Positions 8,586-16,710 of a stretch of DNA of 53,070 nt are shown here, piece after piece (positions within the stretch are counted from its first letter, which is position 1; the number at the start of each line of letters is the position of its first letter). The stretch is from DASZTV01 sp036268405 (GTDB lineage: Bacteria; Actinomycetota; Actinomycetes; JAFAQI01), in assembly GCA_036268405.1 (NCBI GenBank), contig DATAUF010000132.1:1-53070 (forward strand), written 5' to 3'. A program made the position numbers and the translations under genes. Under the pieces are notes generated by a model, which was not told the origin of the DNA, did not search any database, and saw only the letters and a list, made by a program, of their open reading frames with translations.

Positions 8586-9363
8586 GATGACCATCAGCAG
8601 CCGAGTGGGCTGGGCGGCCTTCGACACGCTGACGATGGCGCGTCGCAACCTGAAGATCTGGTTCAAGGTGCCAGCCTTCATTGTCTTCACCGTTGTCCAG
8701 CCGGTGATGTTCACACTGCTGTTCCGCTATGTGTTCGGTGGAGCGATCCACACCGGCGCCCAAGGCGGCTATGTCGACTATCTGCTCCCCGGCGTCATCG
8801 GTCAGACGGCAGCCTTCACGTCGTTCGGTACCGCGATCTCGCTTGCGATGGAGCTCAAAACTGGAGTCATCGACCGGCTGCGCGCGATGCCGATCGCCCG
8901 CAGCGCCGTGCTGCTCGGCCGGCTCGGCGCGGACGTGGTGCGCTTGCTGGTGACGCTCATCATCATCATCGCTGTCGGTTACGGAGTCGGGTTCCGCTTC
9001 CACGGCGGGCTCGCCCGAGCCTTCGCGCTGCTAGGCCTCGCCTTGCTGCTGGGGATCGCGACGTGCTGTGTTTCCGCGTTTCTCGGCCTCGCGATCAAGG
9101 ATGAGGAGTCCGTTCAGGCGTTCGGCCTGATCTGGGTCTTCCCACTCACGTTCGTCTCCTCGGCCTTTGTTCCGGTACAGACCATGCCGGGATGGATGCA
9201 GGCGTTCGCCAACAACCAGCCGATAACCCAGATGGTTGACGCGATGCGGGCAATGGCACTCGGAACGCCCGCTGGCAACCACGTGTGGGCCGGCGCGCTG
9301 TGGATGGTCGGTGTGATGGCGGTGTTCATCCCGCTGGCAGTGAGGGCGTACCGCAAGGCGTGA
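8578..9363 (+). CDS. DrrB-type ABC-2 permease
   Basis: A 261-residue integral membrane protein with about six hydrophobic segments: FIVFTVVQPVMFTLLFRYVF, the DYLLPGVIGQTAAFTSFGTA stretch, LVTLIIIIAVGYGVGF, AFALLGLALLLGIATCCVSA, the FGLIWVFPLTFVSSAF segment with the ABC-2 motif FVPVQTMPGWMQAFANNQP, and a final helix near residue 245. The family signature around ELKTGVIDRLRAMPIARSAV is present. ATG at 8578 lies inside the end of the ATPase gene, so both subunits are coupled. It forms the exporter with the preceding ATPase. Confidence 0.92.
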   Translation: MSEMTISSRVGWAAFDTLTMARRNLKIWFKVPAFIVFTVVQPVMFTLLFRYVFGGAIHTGAQGGYVDYLLPGVIGQTAAFTSFGTAISLAMELKTGVIDRLRAMPIARSAVLLGRLGADVVRLLVTLIIIIAVGYGVGFRFHGGLARAFALLGLALLLGIATCCVSAFLGLAIKDEESVQAFGLIWVFPLTFVSSAFVPVQTMPGWMQAFANNQPITQMVDAMRAMALGTPAGNHVWAGALWMVGVMAVFIPLAVRAYRKA

Positions 9364-9410
9364 TCCTTGCGCTCGTGCGTGTCTAACCGGACATCCGCAA
9401 CATCTGCAAC

Positions 9411-9416
9411 TAGCGT
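9411..9416 (+). promoter_or_regulatory. -10 element for lone ABC ATPase gene
   Basis: TAGCGT ends 8 nt before GTG 9425. There is no Shine-Dalgarno sequence between them, so the transcript is probably leaderless or nearly so. Confidence 0.4.
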
Positions 9417-9424
9417 TTCGGTAC

Positions 9425-10234
9425 GTGAGCGTCGCACTCGATCTGCATCGCGCCGACGCTGTCGCGCGCCTCGAGTCGGTTGAGGTACGCCGCGGCGGCA
9501 CCGTGACGTTGCAGGCGCTGGACTGGACCATCCAGGCAGGCGAACGCTGGGTCGTCCTCGGCGCCAACGGCGCCGGCAAGAGCACGCTGCTCGGCGCACT
9601 TGCCGGATCGGTGCTGCCCACGAGTGGACGAGTGCAGCTACTCGGTGAATACCTCGACGAGGCCGATCTCGACGAGCTGCTGCCTCGCGTCGGCTGGGCA
9701 AGTGCGTCGCTCGCCGATCTGCTGCCGGCCGACGAGCTCGTGATCGACCTGGTGCTGACGGCCTCGCAGGCGAGTGTTCGCCGTGGCGGCGAAGACTACC
9801 ACGCCGGTGACGTGGCACGCGCTTGCGATCTGCTCGCTTGGGTCGGCGCGCGGCTGCTCCTCGAGCGCCGGTTCGGCACCTTGTCCGAAGGCGAGCGAAA
9901 GCGCGTCCAGCTGGCGCGGGCCCTGATGACGGATCCCGAGGTCCTCCTGCTCGACGAACCCGCTGCGGGACTCGATCTCGGCGGCCGGGAAGCGCTGCTG
10001 AGGACGCTGAGCCGGCTTGCTCAGGATCCCGATGGACCCGTGCAGGTGATGGTTTCCCACCACATCGAAGAGGTGCCTGCGGGTACGACGCACGTGTTGC
10101 TGCTCCGAGAGGGTCGTCTCGTCGCTGCCGGTCCGGTCACGAGCACGCTGACGTCGGCTGCGCTTTCCGCGACGTTCGGGATGCCGTTGCGCGTTCTTTC
10201 CCATGATGGCCGCTGGACCGCGCGCATCGCGTAA
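9425..10234 (+). CDS. Stand-alone ABC transporter ATP-binding protein
   Basis: A 269-residue ATPase with Walker A GANGAGKST, signature LSEGERKRVQLARAL, Walker B VLLLDEPAAGLDLGG and the switch His in VMVSHHIEEVPAG. No permease gene sits beside it. The EEVPAGTTHVLLL ending resembles the YlmA/ModF-like group of soluble or orphan ATPases. It may serve a transporter encoded elsewhere or act in a non-transport role. It sits upstream of otsA with a gap of 24 nt, so the two may be cotranscribed. Confidence 0.85.
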   Translation: MSVALDLHRADAVARLESVEVRRGGTVTLQALDWTIQAGERWVVLGANGAGKSTLLGALAGSVLPTSGRVQLLGEYLDEADLDELLPRVGWASASLADLLPADELVIDLVLTASQASVRRGGEDYHAGDVARACDLLAWVGARLLLERRFGTLSEGERKRVQLARALMTDPEVLLLDEPAAGLDLGGREALLRTLSRLAQDPDGPVQVMVSHHIEEVPAGTTHVLLLREGRLVAAGPVTSTLTSAALSATFGMPLRVLSHDGRWTARIA

Positions 10235-10258
10235 CGCCGTGCGGGGCATGTAGTAGCT

Positions 10259-11791
10259 GTGCCCCCCATCGATCTCCCCGTCGTTCTGCTGTCCCATCGC
10301 GGGCCGGCGTCGTTTCAGCGCACTCCCTCCGGCGTGACGGTCAAGCGCAGCGCGGGTGGCCTGGTCACGGCTTTGATGGGTCTCGCCGAGCACCTCGACG
10401 ACGCGGTGTGGGTGTGCGCGGCCGCCACCAAGGCCGATGCGGTCGTGGCGACGGAGCACGAGGGCCACTCGGTCGAGATCGCGTTCGATCCCGAGCCGCA
10501 AATCGTCGACGCCGACAGCGACGACGACGTCGGGCCGACGATCAGCGTCCGGTACGTCGAGGTCGATGCGGAGCGGCACGAGGCGTTCTACACGCAGATC
10601 GCCAATCCACTGCTGTGGTTCGTCCAACACGGTCTCTACGGTCTGTCGACAGCGCCGACGTTCACTGCGGAGACCCGTCGGGCCTACGACGAGGGCTATG
10701 TGTCGGTCAATGAGCAGTTCGCGGATGCGGTGGCCGAGGAGGTCGAGGCCCGCGGTGGCCGCGCGCTGGTCCTGTTGCAGGACTACCACTTCTATCTGGT
10801 CGGAGAGCTGGTTCGCCGCAGGTGCCCGGAAGCGGTGATCAGCCACTTCGTGCACATCCCGTGGCCGAGCCCGGACGAGTGGCGGGTGCTACCGCCTGCC
10901 ATGCGAGAGCCGCTGCTTCGCGGGCTGCTTGGCTGCGATGTCGTCGCCTTTCACACGCGGCGGTTCGCGCGCAACTTTCTGGCCTGCGCGCGCGAGCTGC
11001 TCGACCTGCCGGTCGACATGGAGGCGGGGATCGTGGAGGTCGACGGGCGGCGGGTTGCTGCCCGCCACTATCCCGTCTCGGTGGACGTCGACGCGCTGGA
11101 GAAGCTGGCCGTCAGCGAAGAGGTGGCGCGGCACCGCGTGGCGCTCACCGCGCAGCACCTGGGTCAAGATGCCGATGGCCACGACAAGGCGCTGATCATC
11201 CGGGTCGACCGAACGGACCCGTCGAAGAACATCGTCCGCGGTTTTCAGGCGTTCGACCTCGCGTTGACCCAGCATCCGGAACTCGTCGGACGGGTCACCT
11301 TTCTTGCCTCGCTGATGCCCAGCCGGACTGATGTCCCGGAGTACGGCGACTACCTCGCCGCTGTTGGTGGGATCGTCGCGGAGGTCAACGCGCGGCACGG
11401 CACCGGAGGGTGGCAGCCGATCGACATGCGGTTGCAGGAAGACCTCGCGTTCGCCGTCGCGGCGTACCAGGTGGCCGACGTACTCGTTGTCAACTCGGTC
11501 AACGACGGGATGAACCTGGTCGCCAAAGAGGCGGTGCTGGCGAACGTGCGGGACGGCGTGCTGTTGCTGAGCGAGAACGCAGGGGCGCACGAGGAGCTAG
11601 GGGACTTCGCGCTGACGGTCCATCCGTTCGACATCCAGCAACAGGCTGAGGCAATCGTCGAGGCGCTCGGGATGGACGTCGAGGTACGGCGCGGGATGCT
11701 CGCCGGTGCGGCGCAAGCGGTGCGTGACTACGACGTGGAGCGCTGGCTGCGCAGACAGGTCGAGGACCTGTGGCTGTCTAGGCGTCGGTGA
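10259..11791 (+). CDS. otsA: Alpha,alpha-trehalose-phosphate synthase (UDP-forming)
   Basis: A 510-residue GT20 glycosyltransferase that makes trehalose 6-phosphate from UDP-glucose (or GDP-glucose in some actinobacteria) and glucose 6-phosphate. Motifs seen are VLLSHRGPASF and RSAGGLVTAL at the N-terminus, LLQDYHFYLVG, FVHIPWPSPDEWR, FHTRRFARNFL, RVDRTDPSKNIVRGFQAF and NSVNDGMNLVAKE. Start is GTG. No otsB phosphatase lies in the window, so dephosphorylation must be provided elsewhere. The 3' end overlaps the convergent small gene by 14 nt. Confidence 0.93.
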   Translation: MPPIDLPVVLLSHRGPASFQRTPSGVTVKRSAGGLVTALMGLAEHLDDAVWVCAAATKADAVVATEHEGHSVEIAFDPEPQIVDADSDDDVGPTISVRYVEVDAERHEAFYTQIANPLLWFVQHGLYGLSTAPTFTAETRRAYDEGYVSVNEQFADAVAEEVEARGGRALVLLQDYHFYLVGELVRRRCPEAVISHFVHIPWPSPDEWRVLPPAMREPLLRGLLGCDVVAFHTRRFARNFLACARELLDLPVDMEAGIVEVDGRRVAARHYPVSVDVDALEKLAVSEEVARHRVALTAQHLGQDADGHDKALIIRVDRTDPSKNIVRGFQAFDLALTQHPELVGRVTFLASLMPSRTDVPEYGDYLAAVGGIVAEVNARHGTGGWQPIDMRLQEDLAFAVAAYQVADVLVVNSVNDGMNLVAKEAVLANVRDGVLLLSENAGAHEELGDFALTVHPFDIQQQAEAIVEALGMDVEVRRGMLAGAAQAVRDYDVERWLRRQVEDLWLSRRR

Positions 11792-11981
11792 GGGCACCCT
11801 CGTCGTCGTGGATCTCCACGGCGACCTGACGCAACCGATCCGCGTGCTCACGACCGTGGTGGCCGCAGAAGAGCAGATCTCCGCCGCCGGGCAGGACGGC
11901 GCGCACAATCGCCCGGGCCCCGCATCGGTCGCAGCGGTCGGCCGGGGATAGCGGAGGTGCCGCAGTCTCGGTCGCGTTCAT
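11778..11981 (-). CDS. DUF7455-like small zinc-ribbon protein
   Basis: A 67-residue protein beginning MNATETAAPPLSPADRCDRC. It carries a CDRCGA pair and a later FCGHHGREH segment, together a likely zinc-binding knuckle, then an acidic tail. This matches the small DUF7455 proteins common in actinobacteria. ATG at 11981 was chosen over GTG at 11999 because family members begin shortly before the PADRCDRC motif. Function unknown. Its 3' end overlaps otsA on the opposite strand. Confidence 0.8.
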   Translation of the reverse strand: MNATETAAPPLSPADRCDRCGARAIVRAVLPGGGDLLFCGHHGREHADRLRQVAVEIHDDEGALTDA

Positions 11982-12030
11982 CACCCCATACAACACCACG
12001 GGTGCAACTGCGATTCCGCGGCGCGCCGAG

Positions 12031-12049
12031 TGTTATTGCGGATGTAACA
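12031..12049. promoter_or_regulatory. Palindrome upstream of the sdh operon (candidate operator)
   Basis: TGTTATTGCGGATGTAACA is a dyad with 5-base arms TGTTA/TAACA around 9 bases. It lies about 60 nt upstream of the likely sdh -10 element and about 50 nt upstream of the divergent small gene, a good position for a regulator. It is not a perfect match to a site I can name. Confidence 0.35.
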
Positions 12050-12108
12050 AAGCTCGTGAGAAACCACACACCGGCGGGGTGACGGAGAACACACGGAGGG
12101 GGCGAAGA

Positions 12109-12114
12109 TAAGGT
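12109..12114 (+). promoter_or_regulatory. Probable -10 element of the sdh operon
   Basis: TAAGGT matches TANNNT and would start transcription near 12121, giving a leader of about 56 nt before ATG 12177. AAGGGA at 12158-12163 is the nearest Shine-Dalgarno-like sequence, 13 nt from the ATG, which is long. Confidence 0.35.
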
Positions 12115-12176
12115 CATCCGTCGGTGCGGGGGACGCCGCACAGACGTGAGTTTTGAGAAGGGACGGCCGCCGCGAT

Positions 12177-12995
12177 ATGGCGACTGAGACAGTGGCGCAG
12201 GAACGCTCGACCGCCCGAGCGGCGATCCAGGCAAAAACGCTCAGAACGGATCGCTGGTGGCTGCTGCCGCTGGTGACGTTTATCGGATTCAGCGCGTTCA
12301 TCGTCTACTCGACCTGGGCGGCGTTCGACCACCACAACATCTACGCCGGCCACGCGTATCTCTCGCCGTTCTACTCGCCGTGTCTGACCAACTCGTGCCC
12401 GCCGGGGGCTCGGTGGGCGGCCTGGAACATCGGCGGCTGGGTCTCGCCGGCGCTGCTGATCCTGATCTTCCCGCTGAGCTTCCGGGCGACGTGTTACTAC
12501 TACCGCAAGGCGTACTACCGGTCGTTCTGGCTATCGCCTCCGGCGTGCGCTGTGTCCGAGCCGCACAAGAAGTACTCCGGCGAGACCCGCTTCCCGCTGC
12601 TGGTCCAGAACATCCACCGCTACTCCTGGTACTTCGCGGCGATTCTCAGCGGCATCCTCACCTATGACGCGGTCGAGTCGTTCATCTCCAAGTCGGGCGG
12701 CGACCACTTCCAGATCGGCGTCGGGTCGTTCTTGTACGTCGTCAACGCCGTGCTGATCCTCGGCTACACCTTCGGCTGCCACTCCTGCCGACACATCACG
12801 GCGGGACGAATCAACCACTTCTCGAAGCACCCGCTCCGCTACAAGTGGTGGACGGCGGTGTCCTGGCTCAACAAGCACCACATCCGCTGGGCGTGGTTGT
12901 CACTGGTCTGGATTGCCTTGGTTGATCTATACGTCCGCCTCGTCGCGACCAACAACCTGCACGACTACCACCACGTCTTCGGGGCGATGCACTGA
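12177..12995 (+). CDS. sdhC: Succinate dehydrogenase membrane (cytochrome b type) subunit
   Basis: A 272-residue membrane protein with five hydrophobic segments: around residues 27-45, a second near 85-105, and three more in the C-terminal half (WYFAAILSGILTYDAV, GVGSFLYVVNAVLILGYTFG, WLSLVWIALVDLYVRLVA). Several His residues suited to heme ligation occur at NIHRYSW, CHSCRHI and NKHHIRW. This matches the single large membrane anchor of the actinobacterial Sdh1-type complex. ATG 12177 gives MATETVAQERS; a TTG 8 codons upstream is also possible. The stop overlaps the sdhA start (TGATG). Confidence 0.85.
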   Translation: MATETVAQERSTARAAIQAKTLRTDRWWLLPLVTFIGFSAFIVYSTWAAFDHHNIYAGHAYLSPFYSPCLTNSCPPGARWAAWNIGGWVSPALLILIFPLSFRATCYYYRKAYYRSFWLSPPACAVSEPHKKYSGETRFPLLVQNIHRYSWYFAAILSGILTYDAVESFISKSGGDHFQIGVGSFLYVVNAVLILGYTFGCHSCRHITAGRINHFSKHPLRYKWWTAVSWLNKHHIRWAWLSLVWIALVDLYVRLVATNNLHDYHHVFGAMH

Positions 12996-14791
12996 TGGCG
13001 CATGAAGTTCACGACTACGACGTCGTCGTCATCGGCGCCGGCGGTTCGGGCCTGCGGGCGGCTATCGCCGCGCACGAGGCCGGCGCCCGCACCGCAATCG
13101 TCACCAAGTCGCTGCTTGGCAAGGCCCACACCGTCATGGCAGAGGGCGGCATTGCCGCGTCCATGGGCAACGTCTGGCCCGAGGACAACTGGCAGGTCCA
13201 CTTTCGCGACACCATGCGCGGCGGGAAGATGCTCAACAACTGGCGCATGGCGCAGCTGCACGCGCAGGAGGCGCCCGAGCGGGTCTGGGAGCTCGAGGAG
13301 TACGGCGCGCTGTTCGACCGCACCGCCGAGGGCAAGATCTCGCAGCGCGACTTCGGTGGTCACCGCTACGCGCGGCTCGCTCACGTCGGTGACCGCACCG
13401 GCCTGGAGATGATCCGCACCCTTCAGCAGCGCGCGGTCGACCTCGGCATCGACGTCTACATGGAATGCACGATCACCGAGATCCTCAAGGACGGCGCCCG
13501 GGTCGCCGGCGCCTTCGGCTACTGGCGTGAGACCGGATCCTTCATCCAGCTCAACGCGCCGTCGGTGATCCTCGCGACCGGTGGCATCGGCAAGGCGTTC
13601 AAGGTCACGAGCAACTCCTGGGAGTACACCGGCGACGGGCACGCACTGGCGCTGCAGGCGGGCGCCTCGCTGATCAACATGGAGTTCATCCAGTTCCACC
13701 CGACCGGCATGGTCTGGCCGCTGTCGGTCCGGGGCCTGCTCATCACCGAGTCGGTGCGTGGCGAGGGTGGGGTGCTGCGCAACTCCGAGGGCAAGCGCTT
13801 CATGTTCGACTACATCACCGACTACTTCAAAGCGGAGACGGCCGACACCGAGGAAGAGGCCGACCGCTGGTACGACGACCACATCAACAACCGCCGGCCG
13901 CCGGAGCTGCTGCCCCGCGACGAGGTCGCGCGGGCCATCAACTCCGAGATCAAGGCGGGTCGCGGCTCACCGCACGGCGGGGTCTACCTCGACATCGCGA
14001 CCCGGCGAAGTGCTGCTGACATCCACAAGCGGCTGCCGTCGATGTACCACCAGTTCAAGGAGCTGGCGGATGTCGACATCACGGTCGAGCCGATGGAGGT
14101 CGCACCGACCTGTCACTACGTGATGGGCGGCGTCGAGGTCGACGCCGACTCCCAGGCGGCGAGTGTTGCCGGCCTGTACGCCGTCGGTGAGTGCTCGGGC
14201 GGCATGCACGGCTCGAACCGCCTTGGCGGCAACTCGCTGTCCGACCTCTTGGTTTTCGGCAAGCGAGCCGGCGAGAGCGCCGCGGCGTACGCCGAGAAGC
14301 TTCCGAAGCGCCCCGCGGCGACGGTCGCATCGGTTGCGGCCGCTGAAGCGGCCGCCCTCGCTCCGTTTGCGAGTGCGGGCGGCGAGAACCCGCACGCGAT
14401 CCAGCACGAGCTGCAGGAGCAGATGTTCGCCCTGGTCGGGATCATCCGGACCGCGAAGGAGATGGAGCAGGCGCTCAAGGAGGTCGCGGCGCTCAAGGCG
14501 CGAGCGGCCAACATCACCGTCGAGGGTGGCCGGGCCTACAACCCGGGCTGGCACACTGCGCTGGACCTGCGATCGATGCTTCTGGTCTCCGAGGCGGTCG
14601 GCAAGGCCGCGCTCGAACGCAAGGAGAGTCGTGGCGGCCATACCCGCGAGGACTTCCCGAAGACGGACCCGAAGTGGGGCACGGTCAACCTGATCGTCAC
14701 CGAGAAGAACGGCAAGGTCGCGATCACGCGCAAGCCGCTGCCGAAGATGCCCGCCGATCTCGCCAAGCTGTTCGAGGAGCCCGCCAAATGA
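12995..14791 (+). CDS. sdhA: Succinate dehydrogenase / fumarate reductase flavoprotein subunit
   Basis: A 598-residue flavoprotein. It starts with the Rossmann motif VVVIGAGGSGLRAAIAAHEAG. The His that carries covalent FAD in the family would lie in the SLLGKAHTVMAEGGIAAS stretch. Substrate-binding and catalytic regions include MEFIQFHPTGM, LLITESVRGEGGVL and APTCHYVMGGVEVD. The segment GSNRLGGNSLSDLLVFGKRA is typical. The enzyme oxidises succinate to fumarate and passes electrons to SdhB. Start ATG overlaps the sdhC stop. A 52-nt spacer separates it from sdhB. Confidence 0.95.
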   Translation: MAHEVHDYDVVVIGAGGSGLRAAIAAHEAGARTAIVTKSLLGKAHTVMAEGGIAASMGNVWPEDNWQVHFRDTMRGGKMLNNWRMAQLHAQEAPERVWELEEYGALFDRTAEGKISQRDFGGHRYARLAHVGDRTGLEMIRTLQQRAVDLGIDVYMECTITEILKDGARVAGAFGYWRETGSFIQLNAPSVILATGGIGKAFKVTSNSWEYTGDGHALALQAGASLINMEFIQFHPTGMVWPLSVRGLLITESVRGEGGVLRNSEGKRFMFDYITDYFKAETADTEEEADRWYDDHINNRRPPELLPRDEVARAINSEIKAGRGSPHGGVYLDIATRRSAADIHKRLPSMYHQFKELADVDITVEPMEVAPTCHYVMGGVEVDADSQAASVAGLYAVGECSGGMHGSNRLGGNSLSDLLVFGKRAGESAAAYAEKLPKRPAATVASVAAAEAAALAPFASAGGENPHAIQHELQEQMFALVGIIRTAKEMEQALKEVAALKARAANITVEGGRAYNPGWHTALDLRSMLLVSEAVGKAALERKESRGGHTREDFPKTDPKWGTVNLIVTEKNGKVAITRKPLPKMPADLAKLFEEPAK

Positions 14792-14802
14792 ATACCCCAG
14801 CA

Positions 14803-14827
14803 CGTCGCTCCGCTTCGCTCCACGACG
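14803..14827 (+). repeat. Short GC-rich imperfect inverted sequence between sdhA and sdhB
   Basis: The 52-nt spacer contains CGTCG and CGACG ends around GCTCCGCTTCGCTCC, able to form a weak hairpin, followed by a GGGGCCCC palindrome just before the sdhB start. Such GCTCCGCTTCGCTCC-type strings are frequent in high-GC actinobacterial genomes. It might modulate the sdhA:sdhB ratio, but there is no direct support. Confidence 0.3.
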
Positions 14828-14843
14828 CGCCGGGGGCCCCAAG

Positions 14844-15836
14844 ATGAGCTCGGCCCGTGACCTGTTGATGCGGATCTGGCGTGGCGACGCTTCTGGCGGG
14901 GACTTCGTCAACTACACGGTGCCCGTCGAGGACGGCGAGGTCGTCCTCGACGCCCTGCACCGGCTGCAGGCGACCGAGGCGAGCGACCTGGCGGTCCGGT
15001 GGAACTGCAAGGCGGGCAAGTGCGGTTCGTGCAGTGCGGAGATCAACGGCAGGCCCGCCCTGATGTGCATGACGCGGCTGTCCACCTTCGCGCCGGAGGA
15101 GACGGTCACGGTGACTCCGATGCGGACGTTCCCGGTGATCCGTGACCTCGTCACCGATGTGTCCTTCAACTTCGAGAAGGCGCGTCAGGTGCCCGCGTTC
15201 GCGCCGCCGTCGGACAACGCCGGCGGCAAGTATCGGATGCAGCAGGTCGACGTCGAGCGGAGCCAGGAGTTCCGCAAGTGCATCGAGTGCTTCCTGTGCC
15301 AGAACACCTGTCACGTGGTTCGTGATCACGAGGAGAACAAGCCCGCTTTCGCCGGCCCGCGGTTCTTCATCCGGTACGCCGAGCTGGACATGCATCCGCT
15401 CGACACCGTCGACCGGCAGAAGATGGCTCAGGAGGACGAGGGTCTCGGCCTGTGCAACATCACCAAGTGCTGCACCGAGGTCTGCCCGGAGCACATCAAG
15501 ATCACCGACAACGCGATCATCCCCATGAAGGAGCGCGTGGTCGACCGCAAGTACGACCCGCTGGTGTTCCTCGGCAACAAGATCGGGTTGTTCAAGGGCA
15601 CCACTCGTACGGCGGTCGGGCCGGCCGGCGGTGACGGGCCGAGTCCGATCAAGCACCCGGCGATGGCAGTGTCCGCGCCTGTGCCCGCCAAGAAGGCGGC
15701 CGCTCCGGCTCGCCGGGCGGCTCCGGCCAAGAAGGTCACAGCGACGAAGGCAGCGGTCAAGAAGGCTCCCGCCAAGATCGCACCTGCCAAGATCGTGCCC
15801 GCCAAGAAGGTCCCCGCGAGGAAGACCGCGCGCTGA
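14844..15836 (+). CDS. sdhB: Succinate dehydrogenase iron-sulfur subunit with basic PAKK-rich tail
   Basis: A 330-residue protein. The first 255 or so residues are a normal SdhB/FrdB: the 2Fe-2S site WNCKAGKCGSCSAEI and two cluster motifs CIECFLCQNTC and CNITKCCTEVCP. After residue 256 there is an extra 74-residue tail, the last 50 of which are almost only Ala, Lys, Pro, Arg and Val in PAKK/PAKI-like repeats (for example APVPAKKAAAPARRAAPAKK). Typical family members end near 250 residues. Such tails are known from actinobacterial HupB and H1-like proteins; here the role is unknown. The stop TGA overlaps a CTG that is the probable start of the next gene. Confidence 0.93.
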   Translation: MSSARDLLMRIWRGDASGGDFVNYTVPVEDGEVVLDALHRLQATEASDLAVRWNCKAGKCGSCSAEINGRPALMCMTRLSTFAPEETVTVTPMRTFPVIRDLVTDVSFNFEKARQVPAFAPPSDNAGGKYRMQQVDVERSQEFRKCIECFLCQNTCHVVRDHEENKPAFAGPRFFIRYAELDMHPLDTVDRQKMAQEDEGLGLCNITKCCTEVCPEHIKITDNAIIPMKERVVDRKYDPLVFLGNKIGLFKGTTRTAVGPAGGDGPSPIKHPAMAVSAPVPAKKAAAPARRAAPAKKVTATKAAVKKAPAKIAPAKIVPAKKVPARKTAR

Positions 15837-16618
15837 GCTCGCCCGACCCGGCGGAGCTGCTCGAGCTGGCGGTCGGGCTGGCTCAGGCAGCCGCCGCGGT
15901 GCTTCGTGAGCGCCCGGCGGAGCTGGGCGTGACCACCAAATCCAGTCCGACTGACGTCGTGACGGTGATGGACAAGGCGGCTGAGCGCGTCATCCTCGAC
16001 GGGCTCGTCGCGGCGCGCCCAGACGACGCCGTCGTGAGTGAGGAGGGCGGTGGCCGAGACGGCACGAGCAGGGTGAGCTGGCTGGTCGACCCGCTAGACG
16101 GCACCGTGAACTACCTCTACGGGATCCCGCATTACGCGGTGTCGGTGGCGGCCGAGGTCGACGGCGTGACCGTCTGCGGCGTAGTGGTGGACGTCGAGCG
16201 CCGCTGTGCCTATACGGCGGTTGCCGGCGGCGGGGCGTTCCGCGACGGGGAGCGGCTCAGCTGCTCGCAGCAGGCCGATCCGGCGTTGTCCCTGGTCGGG
16301 ACGGGGTTCAACTACGAAGTGGCGCTGAGGCGCGTCCAGGCGGCCGCGATGCCGACGTTGCTGCCCGCCGTACGGGACATCCGCCGGGCCGGGTCGGCCG
16401 CGCTCGACCTCTGCGCCGTGGCCTGTGGACAGCTCGACGCCTTCTTCGAGGCGGGGATGTATCCATGGGACTGGGCGGCAGGCGGACTGGTCGCTCGCGA
16501 AGCCGGAGCGCGGGTGGAGGGTTTATCAGGAAGGTCTCCTGGTAGAAATACGACATTGGCGGCCAATCCGGCGCTATTTGACGCATTGCATGAACTTTTG
16601 GTGTCCTCGGAGCAATAG
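15833..16618 (+). CDS. Inositol monophosphatase family protein (probable CTG start)
   Basis: A Mg-dependent phosphatase of the IMPase/FBPase/CysQ fold, about 261 residues. Motifs: TDVVTVMDKAAER, a metal-binding EE in VVSEEGGG, WLVDPLDGTVNYLYG, and PWDWAAGGLVAREAG near the end. From GTG 15899 the protein would lack the first helix. Reading the frame upstream gives SSPDPAELLELAVGLAQAAA, a good family N-terminus, starting at CTG 15833. That CTG overlaps the sdhB stop as CTGA. No ATG, GTG or TTG exists in frame between. Substrate may be inositol phosphate, histidinol phosphate or another sugar phosphate. Confidence 0.85.
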   Translation: MSSPDPAELLELAVGLAQAAAAVLRERPAELGVTTKSSPTDVVTVMDKAAERVILDGLVAARPDDAVVSEEGGGRDGTSRVSWLVDPLDGTVNYLYGIPHYAVSVAAEVDGVTVCGVVVDVERRCAYTAVAGGGAFRDGERLSCSQQADPALSLVGTGFNYEVALRRVQAAAMPTLLPAVRDIRRAGSAALDLCAVACGQLDAFFEAGMYPWDWAAGGLVAREAGARVEGLSGRSPGRNTTLAANPALFDALHELLVSSEQ

Positions 16619-16710
16619 AAGTGCGCCAAGTGCGCCGAAGGCGCCCGGGTGGGCACAGCAAAGTGCCGCCGACGACGTCGCCGAGGGTGCGACGCTCACT
16701 GGGAGGGTTA

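Noticed and set aside
14803..14843. sdhA-sdhB spacer as a terminator or attenuator
   Set aside because: Stem is weak, no T-run, and both genes must be expressed together; kept only as a low-confidence repeat.
16500..16710. Cyclic di-AMP riboswitch before the lytic transglycosylase
   Set aside because: Such elements often precede cell-wall hydrolases in actinobacteria, but most of this region is coding for the phosphatase gene and I saw none of the conserved sequence.
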